A stretch of DNA of 64,000 bases, from positions 124,001 to 188,000 of the forward strand of contig NZ_JAUSTO010000003.1 in NCBI RefSeq assembly GCF_030812885.1. The letters are read 5' to 3'. This DNA is from Moryella indoligenes (GTDB taxonomy: Bacteria > Bacillota > Clostridia > Lachnospirales > Lachnospiraceae). The notes under the pieces were generated by a model that ran no database searches, was not told the DNA's origin, and was given only the letters and a program-made list of their open reading frames with translations. A program made the translations under genes and the position numbers. This document shows positions 25,732-33,648 of this stretch, one piece after another (position 1 is the first letter of the stretch; each line of letters begins with the position of its first letter).

Positions 25732-26667
25732 ATGGCAAAAAAACGTCTCGTTCTTTCGCTAGGACATAAAGATCTCGGAACCAATCTTCCCGAGCAGAAG
25801 GCTGCGATCGGAAAGACCGCTCCGATTATCGCAGATTTCATTCAGGAGGGCTGGCAGGTCGCACTGACGCACTCCAATGCACCGCAGGTCGGTATGATTC
25901 ACGGGGGAATGAGCGAATTTGCGCTCTCGCATCCTGACGAGTATACCAGTGTTCCGCTCGCCGTCTGCTCTGCCATGAGCCAAGGCTACATAGGTTACGA
26001 TCTGCAGAACGGTCTGCGCTCTGAGCTTCTGTCCCGCGGTATCTACAAAACAGTTTCCACCATCATCACTCAGGTCACTGTCAATCCCTACGATGAAGCC
26101 TTTTATGATCCGTTGAAGACAATCGGGCGCTGCATGAGTGCAGATGAAGCCGCCGTCGAAGACGCAAAGGGCAATCAGACAGTCGAGGTGCCCGGCAAGG
26201 GCTACCAGCGCATCGTCCCCGCACCGAATCCCGTGGCGATCGTAGAGATCGATGCCATCAAGGCTCTGCTGGACGCCGATCAGCTGGTGATCTGCTGCGG
26301 TGGCGGCGGCGTTCCTGTCATGGAGCAGGGCACTGCCCTGCGAGGTGCAAGTGCCGTCATTGAAAAAGATTTGACCAGCGGACTGCTGGCGCGCGAGATA
26401 GATGCAGACGTGCTGATGATCGTCACTGCTGTGGACAATGTCACGCTGAATTTTGGAACTCCCGCCGAGGAGCCCATCAGCGAGATGAGCATCGAGGCTG
26501 CGAAGCAGTACATGGCCGCCGGACACTTTGAGTTCAAGAGTATGCTTCCAAAGATACGCGCAGCGGTCGATTTTGTCGAGTCCGGCAGAAACCGCACTGC
26601 CATCATCACCTCGCTCGCGAAGGCGCAGGCGGCGCTGAAGGGCCGGGCAGGCACCCGCATCGCATAA
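25732..26667 (+). CDS. arcC: Carbamate kinase
   Basis: A 311-residue amino-acid-kinase-fold enzyme that makes ATP from carbamoyl phosphate and ADP. Motifs include LSLGHKDLGTN at the N-terminus, SNAPQVGMI, VICCGGGGVPV in the ATP-binding region and AVDNVTLNFGTP. In this protein the usual N-terminal Gly-Gly-Asn is LGHKDL, a variant seen in some clostridial homologues. No arginine deiminase or ornithine carbamoyltransferase gene is nearby, so the carbamoyl-phosphate source (arginine, agmatine or purine breakdown) is unknown. The ATG has GGAGG 7 bases ahead. Confidence 0.93.
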   Translation: MAKKRLVLSLGHKDLGTNLPEQKAAIGKTAPIIADFIQEGWQVALTHSNAPQVGMIHGGMSEFALSHPDEYTSVPLAVCSAMSQGYIGYDLQNGLRSELLSRGIYKTVSTIITQVTVNPYDEAFYDPLKTIGRCMSADEAAVEDAKGNQTVEVPGKGYQRIVPAPNPVAIVEIDAIKALLDADQLVICCGGGGVPVMEQGTALRGASAVIEKDLTSGLLAREIDADVLMIVTAVDNVTLNFGTPAEEPISEMSIEAAKQYMAAGHFEFKSMLPKIRAAVDFVESGRNRTAIITSLAKAQAALKGRAGTRIA

Positions 26668-26685
26668 AGTAAGTCCAAAATAACA

Positions 26686-26723
26686 AGAGTACGCTGGCAG
26701 TCCCGTGACCGTCACCGTACTCT
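26686..26723. terminator. Terminator between carbamate kinase and uppP
   Basis: Stem AGAGTACG / CGTACTCT with an extended GC-rich inner fold, flanked by AAAATAA and ATTATTTTA. It probably serves both convergent genes. Confidence 0.75.
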
Positions 26724-26797
26724 ATTATTTTACTTTATGGAAATTGTGATTTTCTTTTCCCTAAAACAAAAGCACTGCGCCAGGAAAGTGAGGCGGT

Positions 26798-27634
26798 TCA
26801 TCCCACAATCGAAGAGATTGTGTACCAAATCAGAACAATCACGCCCAGCACGATGCGATAGTAACCGAAGAGCTTGAAGTCATTTTTCTTCACCCAGCTC
26901 ATCAGGAACTGAATGGAGTAGACTGACACAAAAAAGGCCACAGCCATGCCGAGCAGCAGATAAAAGAACTCCAGCAGGCTGAAATGCAGGCCGAACTTCA
27001 CAATTTTCAAGAGACTCGCACCGAACATCACGGGAATGCCCAGAAAGAAGGAAAATTCCGCGGCGACGGCGCGCGAGCAGCCGAGCAGCATGGCGCCGAT
27101 GATCGTCGCCCCGGAGCGCGAGGTCCCCGGGATCAGAGCAAGAACCTGAAACACACCGATATAGAAGGCCGTCTGAAAGCTGAGCTTCCCCGTCTTCACG
27201 ATCTCCGGCTTTCGAAATTTATTTCTGTCCTCTATCAGTATAAAGAGCAGGCCGTAGAGAATCAGAGTGAGGGACACAACAAAGCCATTGTAGAGATGTG
27301 CATCCAGCCAGTCATCCAGAAAAAAGCCGAAAAATGCGGCGGGCAGGCATGCAAGCACGATCTTCATCCAGAGCATCCAGGTGGCTCTCTGCTGAGAAGC
27401 CCGCTTTCTGCTGTCCAGAGGATTCAGCTTCCGGAAGTACAGCACCACGACTGCAAGTATCGCCCCGAGCTGAATCACAACCCGGAACATTGCCATAAAT
27501 TCCGCCGATACATTGAGGCGGATCAGATTATCAATCAGTATCAGGTGACCGGTGGAGCTGATGGGGAGCCACTCTGTAAAGCCCTCTACCATGCCCAGCA
27601 CGATCACCTTTAAAATTTCAATCACGGCGCTCAT
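26798..27634 (-). CDS. uppP: Undecaprenyl-diphosphatase
   Basis: A 278-residue integral membrane enzyme of the BacA/UppP family that converts undecaprenyl pyrophosphate to the monophosphate, recycling the lipid carrier of wall synthesis and conferring bacitracin tolerance. The two active-site regions are EGFTEWLPISSTGHLIL and PGTSRSGATIIGAMLLG. About eight membrane segments. The ATG at 27634 follows AGGAGG, which itself overlaps the stop of ung, so ung and uppP form an operon. Confidence 0.96.
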   Translation of the reverse strand: MSAVIEILKVIVLGMVEGFTEWLPISSTGHLILIDNLIRLNVSAEFMAMFRVVIQLGAILAVVVLYFRKLNPLDSRKRASQQRATWMLWMKIVLACLPAAFFGFFLDDWLDAHLYNGFVVSLTLILYGLLFILIEDRNKFRKPEIVKTGKLSFQTAFYIGVFQVLALIPGTSRSGATIIGAMLLGCSRAVAAEFSFFLGIPVMFGASLLKIVKFGLHFSLLEFFYLLLGMAVAFFVSVYSIQFLMSWVKKNDFKLFGYYRIVLGVIVLIWYTISSIVG

Positions 27635-27648
27635 TCGCAGCCCTCCTA

Positions 27649-28326
27649 TCACAGATTTTCAATCTGCCAGTCTATCTCCGGGAGACCGCAGCCCCTCAGA
27701 AAGTCGTTTGTCTTTGAAAAATGCCTGCACCCGAAAAATCCCCGGTACGCGGAGAGCGGCGAGGGGTGCGGGGCCGTCAGTATGAGATGCTTCGGATTAT
27801 TCAGCATGCTGCGCTTCATCTGCGCAGGGCGCCCCCAGAGCAGAAATACAATCGGCCTGTCCTCAGTATTGACCGCCTGAATAATGGCATCTGTAAACTG
27901 CTCCCAGCCATGTCCCTGATGAGAAAAAGCTGCGTGCGCACGCACAGTCAGCACCGTATTCAAAAGAAGTACTCCCTGTTCCGCCCACTTCCTGAGATAG
28001 CCGTTGTCAGGAATGTAGCACCCCAGATCATCGTGCAGCTCCTGATAAATATTCACAAGGGAGGGAGGCAGCTGTCTCTGCTCCGGCAGCACAGAGAAGC
28101 AGAGCCCATGAGCCTGATTCGGCTCGTGATAGGGATCCTGTCCCAGCACAACCACACGAATGCTTTTCAGGGGTGTGAGATGCAGCGCCTCAAAGATGCG
28201 GTCTGCCGGCGGATAGATCGTATGGGTTCTGTATTCCTGGTTGATAAAGCTGTACAGCTCCCTGTAATAGGCCTTTGAAAACTCCGGCTTCAGCGCGGGA
28301 AGCCAGTCATTACTGATTGCAGGCAT
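27649..28326 (-). CDS. ung: Uracil-DNA glycosylase
   Basis: A 225-residue family-1 UDG that removes uracil from DNA. The water-activating motif VVLGQDPYHEPNQAHGLCFS and the DNA-intercalating HPSPLSAYRGFFGCRHF motif are intact, as is the LLNTVLTVR motif. Full length for the family. ATG preceded by AAAGGAGA. It leads the ung-uppP pair. Confidence 0.97.
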   Translation of the reverse strand: MPAISNDWLPALKPEFSKAYYRELYSFINQEYRTHTIYPPADRIFEALHLTPLKSIRVVVLGQDPYHEPNQAHGLCFSVLPEQRQLPPSLVNIYQELHDDLGCYIPDNGYLRKWAEQGVLLLNTVLTVRAHAAFSHQGHGWEQFTDAIIQAVNTEDRPIVFLLWGRPAQMKRSMLNNPKHLILTAPHPSPLSAYRGFFGCRHFSKTNDFLRGCGLPEIDWQIENL

Positions 28327-28472
28327 AGCGGCTGTCTCCTTTAAAACATACTGCTTCTATTTATTTAGTATAACATAAGTTATTCCGGAGAAATATTTGT
28401 TTTTTTATTTCTGCTCCGTCCTGTATCTGTCACCAAAAAACGTGAGCACAGCGCAACAAATATTATCTGTAT

Positions 28473-28501
28473 TTTACAAAAAAGCATTCATTTGTTATAC
28501 T
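28473..28501 (+). promoter_or_regulatory. Promoter of the YjiH-family gene
   Basis: TTTACA (28473-28478), 17-base spacer, TATACT (28496-28501), 44 bases before the start codon, in an AT-rich stretch (28327-28544) that holds no gene. Confidence 0.7.
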
Positions 28502-28544
28502 GTATTCATAATTTTTTAATAAAATAGATTAGGGGGATAATGTT

Positions 28545-29855
28545 ATGAAAGAAACAGGATCCAAGCAATCTGCTCTTGCCGCAAAATTTATTCTGTGCAG
28601 CGCTCTGGGCATCTTTATGTTCTTCATCAGCATCGTCTACAACGGAAAAAGCTCTATTCCTCTGGATCATCTGACTACTATCGTGCGCAATCTCCTCGGA
28701 GATTATCAAAAGTACGTTGTGCTGCTTGTGATCGCTGCAGGTGCTGCCATGCCCTTTGTGAATGGCAGCTGGAATAAAAGCACCCAAAATCTCATTTTCT
28801 CCATATTTAAATTAATTGGTCTCTGCTGTGCAATCATGTATGTATTTGGAATTGGTCCAGCTTTCCTCTTTGAGAACGGAGACCTCTTCCCCTTCCTTTT
28901 TAAGGTGCTCTGCTGCAGCCTGTGCTTCCTGATTCCAATCGGCGCTGTGTTTCTCTCCTTCCTGACAAGCTACGGACTGATGGAATTTGTTGCGGTATTT
29001 CTCCAGCCTGTCATGCGCAAAATCTGGAAGACACCAGGACGTTCTGCGATTGACGCAGTTGCTTCTTTTGTTGGAAGCTACTCCCTTGCACTTCTCATCA
29101 CAGATGATATGTATCAAAAGGGCCGCTATACAAAGAAAGAAGCCTTTATCATTGCGACCGGTTTCTCCACGGTTTCCACAACCTTCATGGTAGTTGTCGC
29201 CAAAACGCTGGATCTCATGGATCGCTGGAATTTCTACTTCTGGACTACTCTGATCATCACCTTCATTGTCACTGCAATTGTCGCGCGGATCTATCCGACC
29301 GCAGGCGTTCCGGACAGCTATATGGACGGCGTCACTCCGGATCCTGAGGAAATCGTCACAAAGAATCGCCTTCAATTCGCATGGAATGAAGCACTGAATG
29401 CGGCAGATGCCTCCGGCTCCATCGCGGAAAATGTCTGGAAAAATACCAAGGATGGTTTCCGCATGGTCAGCAGTATTCTTCCGACTATTATGTCGATCGG
29501 TCTGCTCGGCATGCTGCTCGCGCTCTACACGCCGATTTTCAATATAATCGGCTACGTCTTCTATCCCTTTACAGCTATTGTGCAGCTGCCGGAGGCTCTT
29601 GTCGCCGCACAGGCCATCGCAACAACGATTGCAGAAATGTTCCTTCCCGCAGCTTTTGTTGTAGAAGCTTCTCTTGCAACCCGCTATGTGGTGAGCGTGG
29701 TCTGCATTTCAGAGCTGCTCTTCTTCTCCGCAGTGATTCCCTGCATTCTCTCCACAAAAATTCCTGTCTCCGTCACTCAGATCCTGATACTCTGGGTGGA
29801 ACGTGTCATTCTCTCCATCCTGCTGGCCGGGGCCGTAGCCCTTCTCTTCCTTTAA
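28545..29855 (+). CDS. YjiH family nucleoside-recognition-domain membrane protein
   Basis: A 436-residue membrane protein with about ten hydrophobic segments. It has the gate-like arrangement of nucleoside-recognition-domain proteins: the segment SAIDAVASFVGSYSLALLIT followed by GRYTKKEAFIIATGFSTVST, and a second related half (EALVAAQAIATTIAEMFLPA). Family members are predicted transporters of unknown substrate. The ATG has AGGGGG upstream. Codon use is slightly more AT-rich at the 5' end. Monocistronic, with promoter and terminator on either side. Confidence 0.85.
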   Translation: MKETGSKQSALAAKFILCSALGIFMFFISIVYNGKSSIPLDHLTTIVRNLLGDYQKYVVLLVIAAGAAMPFVNGSWNKSTQNLIFSIFKLIGLCCAIMYVFGIGPAFLFENGDLFPFLFKVLCCSLCFLIPIGAVFLSFLTSYGLMEFVAVFLQPVMRKIWKTPGRSAIDAVASFVGSYSLALLITDDMYQKGRYTKKEAFIIATGFSTVSTTFMVVVAKTLDLMDRWNFYFWTTLIITFIVTAIVARIYPTAGVPDSYMDGVTPDPEEIVTKNRLQFAWNEALNAADASGSIAENVWKNTKDGFRMVSSILPTIMSIGLLGMLLALYTPIFNIIGYVFYPFTAIVQLPEALVAAQAIATTIAEMFLPAAFVVEASLATRYVVSVVCISELLFFSAVIPCILSTKIPVSVTQILILWVERVILSILLAGAVALLFL

Positions 29856-29881
29856 ACGCGAAACCTGATTCTGTACTGCAT

Positions 29882-29918
29882 GGGGCTGTCGCATTAAAAC
29901 AAATGCGGCAGCCCCTTT
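29882..29918 (+). terminator. Terminator after the YjiH-family gene
   Basis: A 14-bp stem GGGGCTGTCGCATT / AATGCGGCAGCCCC (two G-T pairs) followed by TTT. Confidence 0.9.
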
Positions 29919-29932
29919 CTTCTCAGTATTGT

Positions 29933-30355
29933 TTACGCTTCAATCATTTCATTCAGCGCGTCCTGTAACACTCTCGATACGTTAATCCCTCTTCTTTCCG
30001 CCTCGCTGTTCATCCAACTCGGGAGGGTTACATTTCTTCTCACCATTCGGCGTTCATGTGCCTTTCGGTATGCAGCAAGGTCTGAATCTATCAAAGTACA
30101 TATTCCTCCGGTATAATCAAAACCCTCACCATTCGCTGCAGTTTTTGCTTTTTCCACCGCCATCTGATAACTTGAGGCACGTGGAAGACTTATACCGTTA
30201 TCCTCTTCGGTAATGCACTTCATGCTTATGGCTTCTCTCGCCATAACAATCGCATCCTCTAAACTTTCTCCCTGCGTATAAGTTTCAAGATCCGGAACAT
30301 AAACTAAATACATTTCCTCATATTTTTCGATCAATGCTGGATAAGCGACTCTCAT
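29933..30355 (-). CDS. hicB: HicB family antitoxin
   Basis: A 140-residue antitoxin. The N-terminal partial RNase-H-like fold is recognisable by YLVYVPDLETYTQGESLEDA and AIVMAREAISMKC, and the C-terminus is a ribbon-helix-helix/Arc-like DNA-binding segment (NVTLPSWMNSEAERRGINVS, RVLQDALNEMI). It neutralises HicA and represses the operon. The frame is open further upstream, but the ATG at 30355 follows GGAAGGAGAG and gives the family's usual N-terminus. It lies 50 bases after hicA. Confidence 0.9.
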   Translation of the reverse strand: MRVAYPALIEKYEEMYLVYVPDLETYTQGESLEDAIVMAREAISMKCITEEDNGISLPRASSYQMAVEKAKTAANGEGFDYTGGICTLIDSDLAAYRKAHERRMVRRNVTLPSWMNSEAERRGINVSRVLQDALNEMIEA

Positions 30356-30405
30356 TTTCTCTCCTTCCTGTGTGCCAGACAAAGCATTGGAATTTTCGGG
30401 GCATC

Positions 30406-30582
30406 TCACTTGATGCCCCATTTTCTTAAAATACTTTTCGCCATAGGCTCTTTGATTTCCTTGTGCCTCGGGATTATCTCTGTCTCCCACGGCTCTCTCT
30501 CATATATATCATGATTACTCCCGTGCTTTTTTAACCTAAACCCCGCATCCTCAAGCTTTTTTATCAAATCTCTTTGCTTCAT
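30406..30582 (-). CDS. hicA: HicA family mRNA interferase toxin
   Basis: A 58-residue toxin with a double-stranded-RNA-binding fold that cleaves mRNA. It begins MKQRDLIKKLEDAGFRLKKH, contains the catalytic-His motif KKHGSNHDIY and ends with IPRHKEIKEPMAKSILRKWG, all typical. The ATG at 30582 has GGAAGG upstream; the frame opens 10 codons earlier. It is the first gene of hicAB and looks intact. Confidence 0.92.
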   Translation of the reverse strand: MKQRDLIKKLEDAGFRLKKHGSNHDIYEREPWETEIIPRHKEIKEPMAKSILRKWGIK

Positions 30583-30603
30583 CTCTTCCTTCCTTATATT
30601 TAT

Positions 30604-30628
30604 ATAATACACATTTTATGTGTATTAT
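30604..30628. promoter_or_regulatory. Palindromic operator and promoter of hicAB
   Basis: A perfect inverted repeat with 11-bp arms (ATAATACACAT, 3-base centre, ATGTGTATTAT) 22 bases upstream of hicA. On the minus strand it lies between and over TTGATA and TATTAT promoter-like hexamers spaced 16 bases apart. HicB repressors bind such palindromes. Confidence 0.7.
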
Positions 30629-30666
30629 CAATACTTTTCAGGAGTTTTCTTGAGAAGAAAGTACGG

Positions 30667-30694
30667 AAAAAGACGACACCTTGTGAGTGCCGTC
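30667..30694 (-). terminator. Terminator after the COG0523 GTPase gene
   Basis: On the minus strand an 8-bp stem GACGGCAC / GTGTCGTC (one G-T pair) is followed by TTTTTCC. It lies 124 bases after the GTPase stop; the interval 30695-30817 holds nothing else recognisable. Confidence 0.75.
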
Positions 30695-30817
30695 CTCTCT
30701 AGTTCCCTCTACAGAATCTGATGCCAAAGTATGAGCCAGCTCATTTTTTCTTTTCATAATCCTTTCAATCCGCTATGCGACATCCCCATTTCTGCTGTTA
30801 TATTCTGTTTTCCCGTT

Positions 30818-31972
30818 CTACTCCGCGAGACAGGCATTCAGCGCCGTGATGATATCCTCTCTCTTTGCACCCTTCCCGATAAAGACGATCTGATTCATGC
30901 GATCCCCGTAGCGGCTGTCCCAGCTCTTTTGCACATCCGGATAACTGCGAAAGACCTCCTCCTGCTCTTCCGGAGAGAAGGAAGCCACCCAGTTTGAGAC
31001 CTCCGAGACAGAAGCGTTTCTCCCGGCCTGTTCAAACAGCTGCACATGAATATCATCATCCGCAAACCAGATATAGCCCTTTGCGCGAATCAGCTCCTCC
31101 GGATACTCCTCCATGAAGCGCATAAATTTATCATAGTCAAAGGGACTCGGCTCCTCGTACACAAAGGAACTGATACCGTATTCATCGACACAGCCGTCAT
31201 GCTGTCTCTCATGTGTCAGCGCACGCTGCACGAGCGAAGAATCCAAAACTGCGTCATAGTCAAAGCGCGCCCCGTGAAAGATGCGCTCTGCCTGAATCTG
31301 CCCTCTTGTACACTCGATGATCTCCGCCTCTCTCTGGAAGCTGCGGATGATATCCTTTACCTCATCCAGCTGCTTCCGCAAAAGAAGATCACACTTATTC
31401 AGCACCACTACATTGCAGAATTCAATCTGATCCATCACGAGGTTGATGATATCCGGATCGTCCTCCGTCTCTGCCGTCCCATTCTCCGACGCATCCCGGA
31501 GCTCCTCCAGAAACTCAGCATAGATCCGGTCGGCATCCGCCACTGCAACAATGGAATCGAGATAGAACCCCGCGCTGCCGCGCAGCTTTTGATAACTCAA
31601 AAAACCCTCCGCAATGGAGGCCGGATTGCTGATTCCGGAAGCTTCCACAACAATGCGCTGCACGCGCTCTTCCGCTGCCAGCCGTGCAAGCTGCTCCATA
31701 AAGGCATCCTGAAGCGTGCAGCAGATACAGCCGTTCTGCAGCTCCACCATCTCTGCCGCCTCAGTGAGTGCCCGGTTCTTCCGGATCAACTCCGCATCAA
31801 TATTGACGCTGCCCATATCATTTACAATCAATGCGAGTCCTTCCGCTCCCCGCTGCCTCAGCAGTTCATTCAGAAGCGTCGTCTTGCCTGCGCCGAGGTA
31901 TCCCGTAATAATGGTGACCGGGATATCCCGTCTCTCTCCGGCACTCTGCACGCTCTCTCCGTCTCCTTCCAT
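30818..31972 (-). CDS. COG0523/G3E family GTPase, probable metal chaperone
   Basis: A 384-residue P-loop GTPase of the CobW/ZNG1/YciC group. The Walker A motif is GYLGAGKTTLLNELL, the metal-binding GCICCTL (CxCC) motif follows at about residue 75, ESGISNPASIAEGF-like switch sequence is present (VVEASGISNPASIAEGF), and NKCDLL gives base specificity; the C-terminal CobW_C domain contains IWFADDDIHVQLFEQAG. Family members deliver zinc or cobalt under scarcity. The ATG shares its first base with the stop of rpmB (TGATG), so translation is coupled. Pairing with a zinc-ligand-free L28 argues for a zinc-limitation role. Confidence 0.9.
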   Translation of the reverse strand: MEGDGESVQSAGERRDIPVTIITGYLGAGKTTLLNELLRQRGAEGLALIVNDMGSVNIDAELIRKNRALTEAAEMVELQNGCICCTLQDAFMEQLARLAAEERVQRIVVEASGISNPASIAEGFLSYQKLRGSAGFYLDSIVAVADADRIYAEFLEELRDASENGTAETEDDPDIINLVMDQIEFCNVVVLNKCDLLLRKQLDEVKDIIRSFQREAEIIECTRGQIQAERIFHGARFDYDAVLDSSLVQRALTHERQHDGCVDEYGISSFVYEEPSPFDYDKFMRFMEEYPEELIRAKGYIWFADDDIHVQLFEQAGRNASVSEVSNWVASFSPEEQEEVFRSYPDVQKSWDSRYGDRMNQIVFIGKGAKREDIITALNACLAE

Positions 31973-32157
31973 CAGGCTCTCTCCACCCATCCGGAGCGGA
32001 GTGCTCTGGTGGAGACCCAGATTCTCTTCGGGGTTCCGTTCACGATTGCGCGAACCTTCTTTAAATTTGCCTTCATCTGCTTATTCGTTCTTCTGTGGGA
32101 ATGGCTCACGTTATTCCCAAATACAGTTGTCTTCCCTGTAATCGCACACTTTGCCAT
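31972..32157 (-). CDS. rpmB: Ribosomal protein L28, zinc-ligand-free paralogue type
   Basis: A 61-residue L28 of the large ribosomal subunit: MAKCAITGKTTVFGNNVSHS at the N-terminus and NGTPKRIWVSTRALRSGWVE at the end. Zinc-binding L28 proteins of this subgroup carry CxxC near the N-terminus and CTRC near the end; here only the first Cys (residue 4) remains, with Thr at the second position and STRA in place of CTRC. It is thus the type that does not need zinc. It precedes the COG0523 GTPase with a one-base stop/start overlap, and AGAGGAGG is its ribosome site. The ATG at 32157 gives the family's standard start. Confidence 0.93.
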   Translation of the reverse strand: MAKCAITGKTTVFGNNVSHSHRRTNKQMKANLKKVRAIVNGTPKRIWVSTRALRSGWVERA

Positions 32158-32173
32158 GATAGCCTCCTCTAAT

Positions 32174-32188
32174 TGCAATCTATTTGCA
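32174..32188. promoter_or_regulatory. Candidate operator ahead of rpmB-COG0523
   Basis: A short dyad TGCAA-tctat-TTGCA in the AT-rich 44-base gap before rpmB. A Zur-type repressor site would be expected for such a gene pair, but this does not match the Bacillus Zur box, so the assignment is tentative. The gap is also bracketed by TGATAG / CTATCA arms. Confidence 0.3.
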
Positions 32189-32201
32189 TTTTAAGATCCT
32201 A

Positions 32202-32699
32202 TCACCGCAGCAGAGCTCTGTCAACCTGTTTCGATGGCCTCACGCCAAGCTCCAGAAGCACAGCATCATACGGCGTCAGTTCCTCCGCGATATATACCCG
32301 CCGTACTCTGCGTTTTAAAAAAGCGATGCAGCGCTCCGCCTCCCGGATCCGAAGCTCTCTGTCCCCTTCAGTTCTCCAGAAAAGCGTCCTGTCCTTACCG
32401 CCGTCTGTACCCTCACATCCATGCTTCAGACAGGCCAGACCATCATTCTTCAGATAGCTCAGATTTTGGAGCAGAAGCTGCGGCACTTCCGCATACAGAA
32501 AATCCGCCTGACCCAGCGGTATCTCCGGAGAGAAGAGCGCCACAGATCTTCCCAGTCTGAGATGCAGGGCATATGCTCCCTCTCTCCGCTGCAGCACGGT
32601 CTTTAGCTCCATCCCTCTCCCGGCAGCGAAGGCGAAGAGCTTCCGCTCCAGCTCCCGCAAAGTCTGCTCTCCGCAGCCACAAAAGATCAGATTTTTCAT
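32202..32699 (-). CDS. IorB-like protein (indolepyruvate:ferredoxin oxidoreductase beta-like domain)
   Basis: A 165-residue protein resembling the gamma/beta domain of 2-oxoacid:ferredoxin oxidoreductases: the opening NLIFCGCGEQTLRELERKLF matches the Gly-rich start of IorB, and HLRLGRSVALFSPEIPLGQADF matches the conserved segment that follows. The C-terminal half (RCIAFLKRRVRRVYIAEEL) is more divergent. IorB normally partners IorA to oxidise aryl-pyruvates to aryl-acetyl-CoA. The IorA-like gene ahead is far too short for activity. The ATG at 32699 has GAGGA upstream; a GTG at 32717 overlaps the previous stop. Confidence 0.55.
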   Translation of the reverse strand: MKNLIFCGCGEQTLRELERKLFAFAAGRGMELKTVLQRREGAYALHLRLGRSVALFSPEIPLGQADFLYAEVPQLLLQNLSYLKNDGLACLKHGCEGTDGGKDRTLFWRTEGDRELRIREAERCIAFLKRRVRRVYIAEELTPYDAVLLELGVRPSKQVDRALLR

Positions 32700-32713
32700 A
32701 TGCTCTTCCTCTC

Positions 32714-33541
32714 TCACTCTGTGAACAGAGGGAGCCCCGCGAGCGAACGCTCCGGCGGCGCGCCCACCCGGAGCAATCCAGAAGCCTGTCTCTCGCCAAG
32801 AAAGCTGCGCAGCGCTGCGGCGATATCCTCCGCGCGCTGCTCCTCCCCGTGAAATTCTCTGATCCGGCAGCGAAGCTCGTACTTTCCCTTCACGGCATAG
32901 ATATGCGTGAGAAGCTCTGTTCTGGTCTCATCCAGCACCAGGGCGCTGCGAAGCTCTGCGAGGTACTCCCGTATGCACTCCTCCGGAATGGGCCAGACTG
33001 TTCCGAGCTTCAGAATACGCAGCTCCCTGCAGCCATTCAATATTTCCTTCAACCTGAGATATGCGGCACCGCGCACGATCACTCCTGCACTACCCCGTCC
33101 CTCGCGCCGGTTCCACGCGGAATCTGAAAAGGCCTGCCCGGGCAGCAGCGCCCTGCTGACATGACCCGCACAATATTCCGTACCTGTCTGCATGCTGCTG
33201 CCGGTTTCCCTTCTGCGATACTCTCCCCGCCTTCGTTCCGTTCGGGTTCGCTTTCCTAACGAAAGGCACATCCGACCGCTCCCCACTTCCTCTGAGAGCC
33301 GCACCAGTATCGCCGTCCCGTAGGTATCCGCATACAGTCCCGCTGACCGCGCCATGTAATAGGCCTCCTCCGGCGTCGCGGGACAGAATTCCGGAAGTCG
33401 CTCTCTCCGTACAGCACTTCTAAGCGGCAAAGACTGCCGCCAGAGATGTCGCGGAAACACGATCATGCCTTCCTCCGTCTCCATCCGTGCCTTTTCAGCA
33501 ACCGCAAGCCTCACAGCCTCGCGCCCGGAAAGGTACTGCAT
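32714..33541 (-). CDS. Shortened IorA-like protein
   Basis: A 275-residue protein; IorA has about 580-600. The N-terminus MQYLSGREAVRLAVAEKA resembles the start of IorA, then it moves directly to a segment like the middle domain (PATPEEAYYMARSAGLYADT, ILVRLSEEVGSGR), and later ILKLGTVWPIPEECIREYLA matches the domain preceding the thiamin-diphosphate region. The pyrophosphate-binding domain and the C-terminal ferredoxin clusters are missing. It may be a decayed gene with internal and 3' deletions that kept an open frame, or a reduced protein with another role. Codon use is similar to its neighbours. It starts after GAGGAGG and is divergent from a TetR regulator. Confidence 0.5.
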   Translation of the reverse strand: MQYLSGREAVRLAVAEKARMETEEGMIVFPRHLWRQSLPLRSAVRRERLPEFCPATPEEAYYMARSAGLYADTYGTAILVRLSEEVGSGRMCLSLGKRTRTERRRGEYRRRETGSSMQTGTEYCAGHVSRALLPGQAFSDSAWNRREGRGSAGVIVRGAAYLRLKEILNGCRELRILKLGTVWPIPEECIREYLAELRSALVLDETRTELLTHIYAVKGKYELRCRIREFHGEEQRAEDIAAALRSFLGERQASGLLRVGAPPERSLAGLPLFTE

Positions 33542-33648
33542 CTTCTTTCCTCCTCTGCTCTTTTTCCATAAAGACGGCAGAAACAGAGTTTTGGTTCACT
33601 TGAGGGGAATTTTTTGTTACACTGAAAGCACTACGGAAGGAAATTGAA

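Noticed and set aside
32158..32201. Classical Zur box before rpmB
   Set aside because: The dyad found does not match the Bacillus Zur consensus; it is listed only as a candidate operator.
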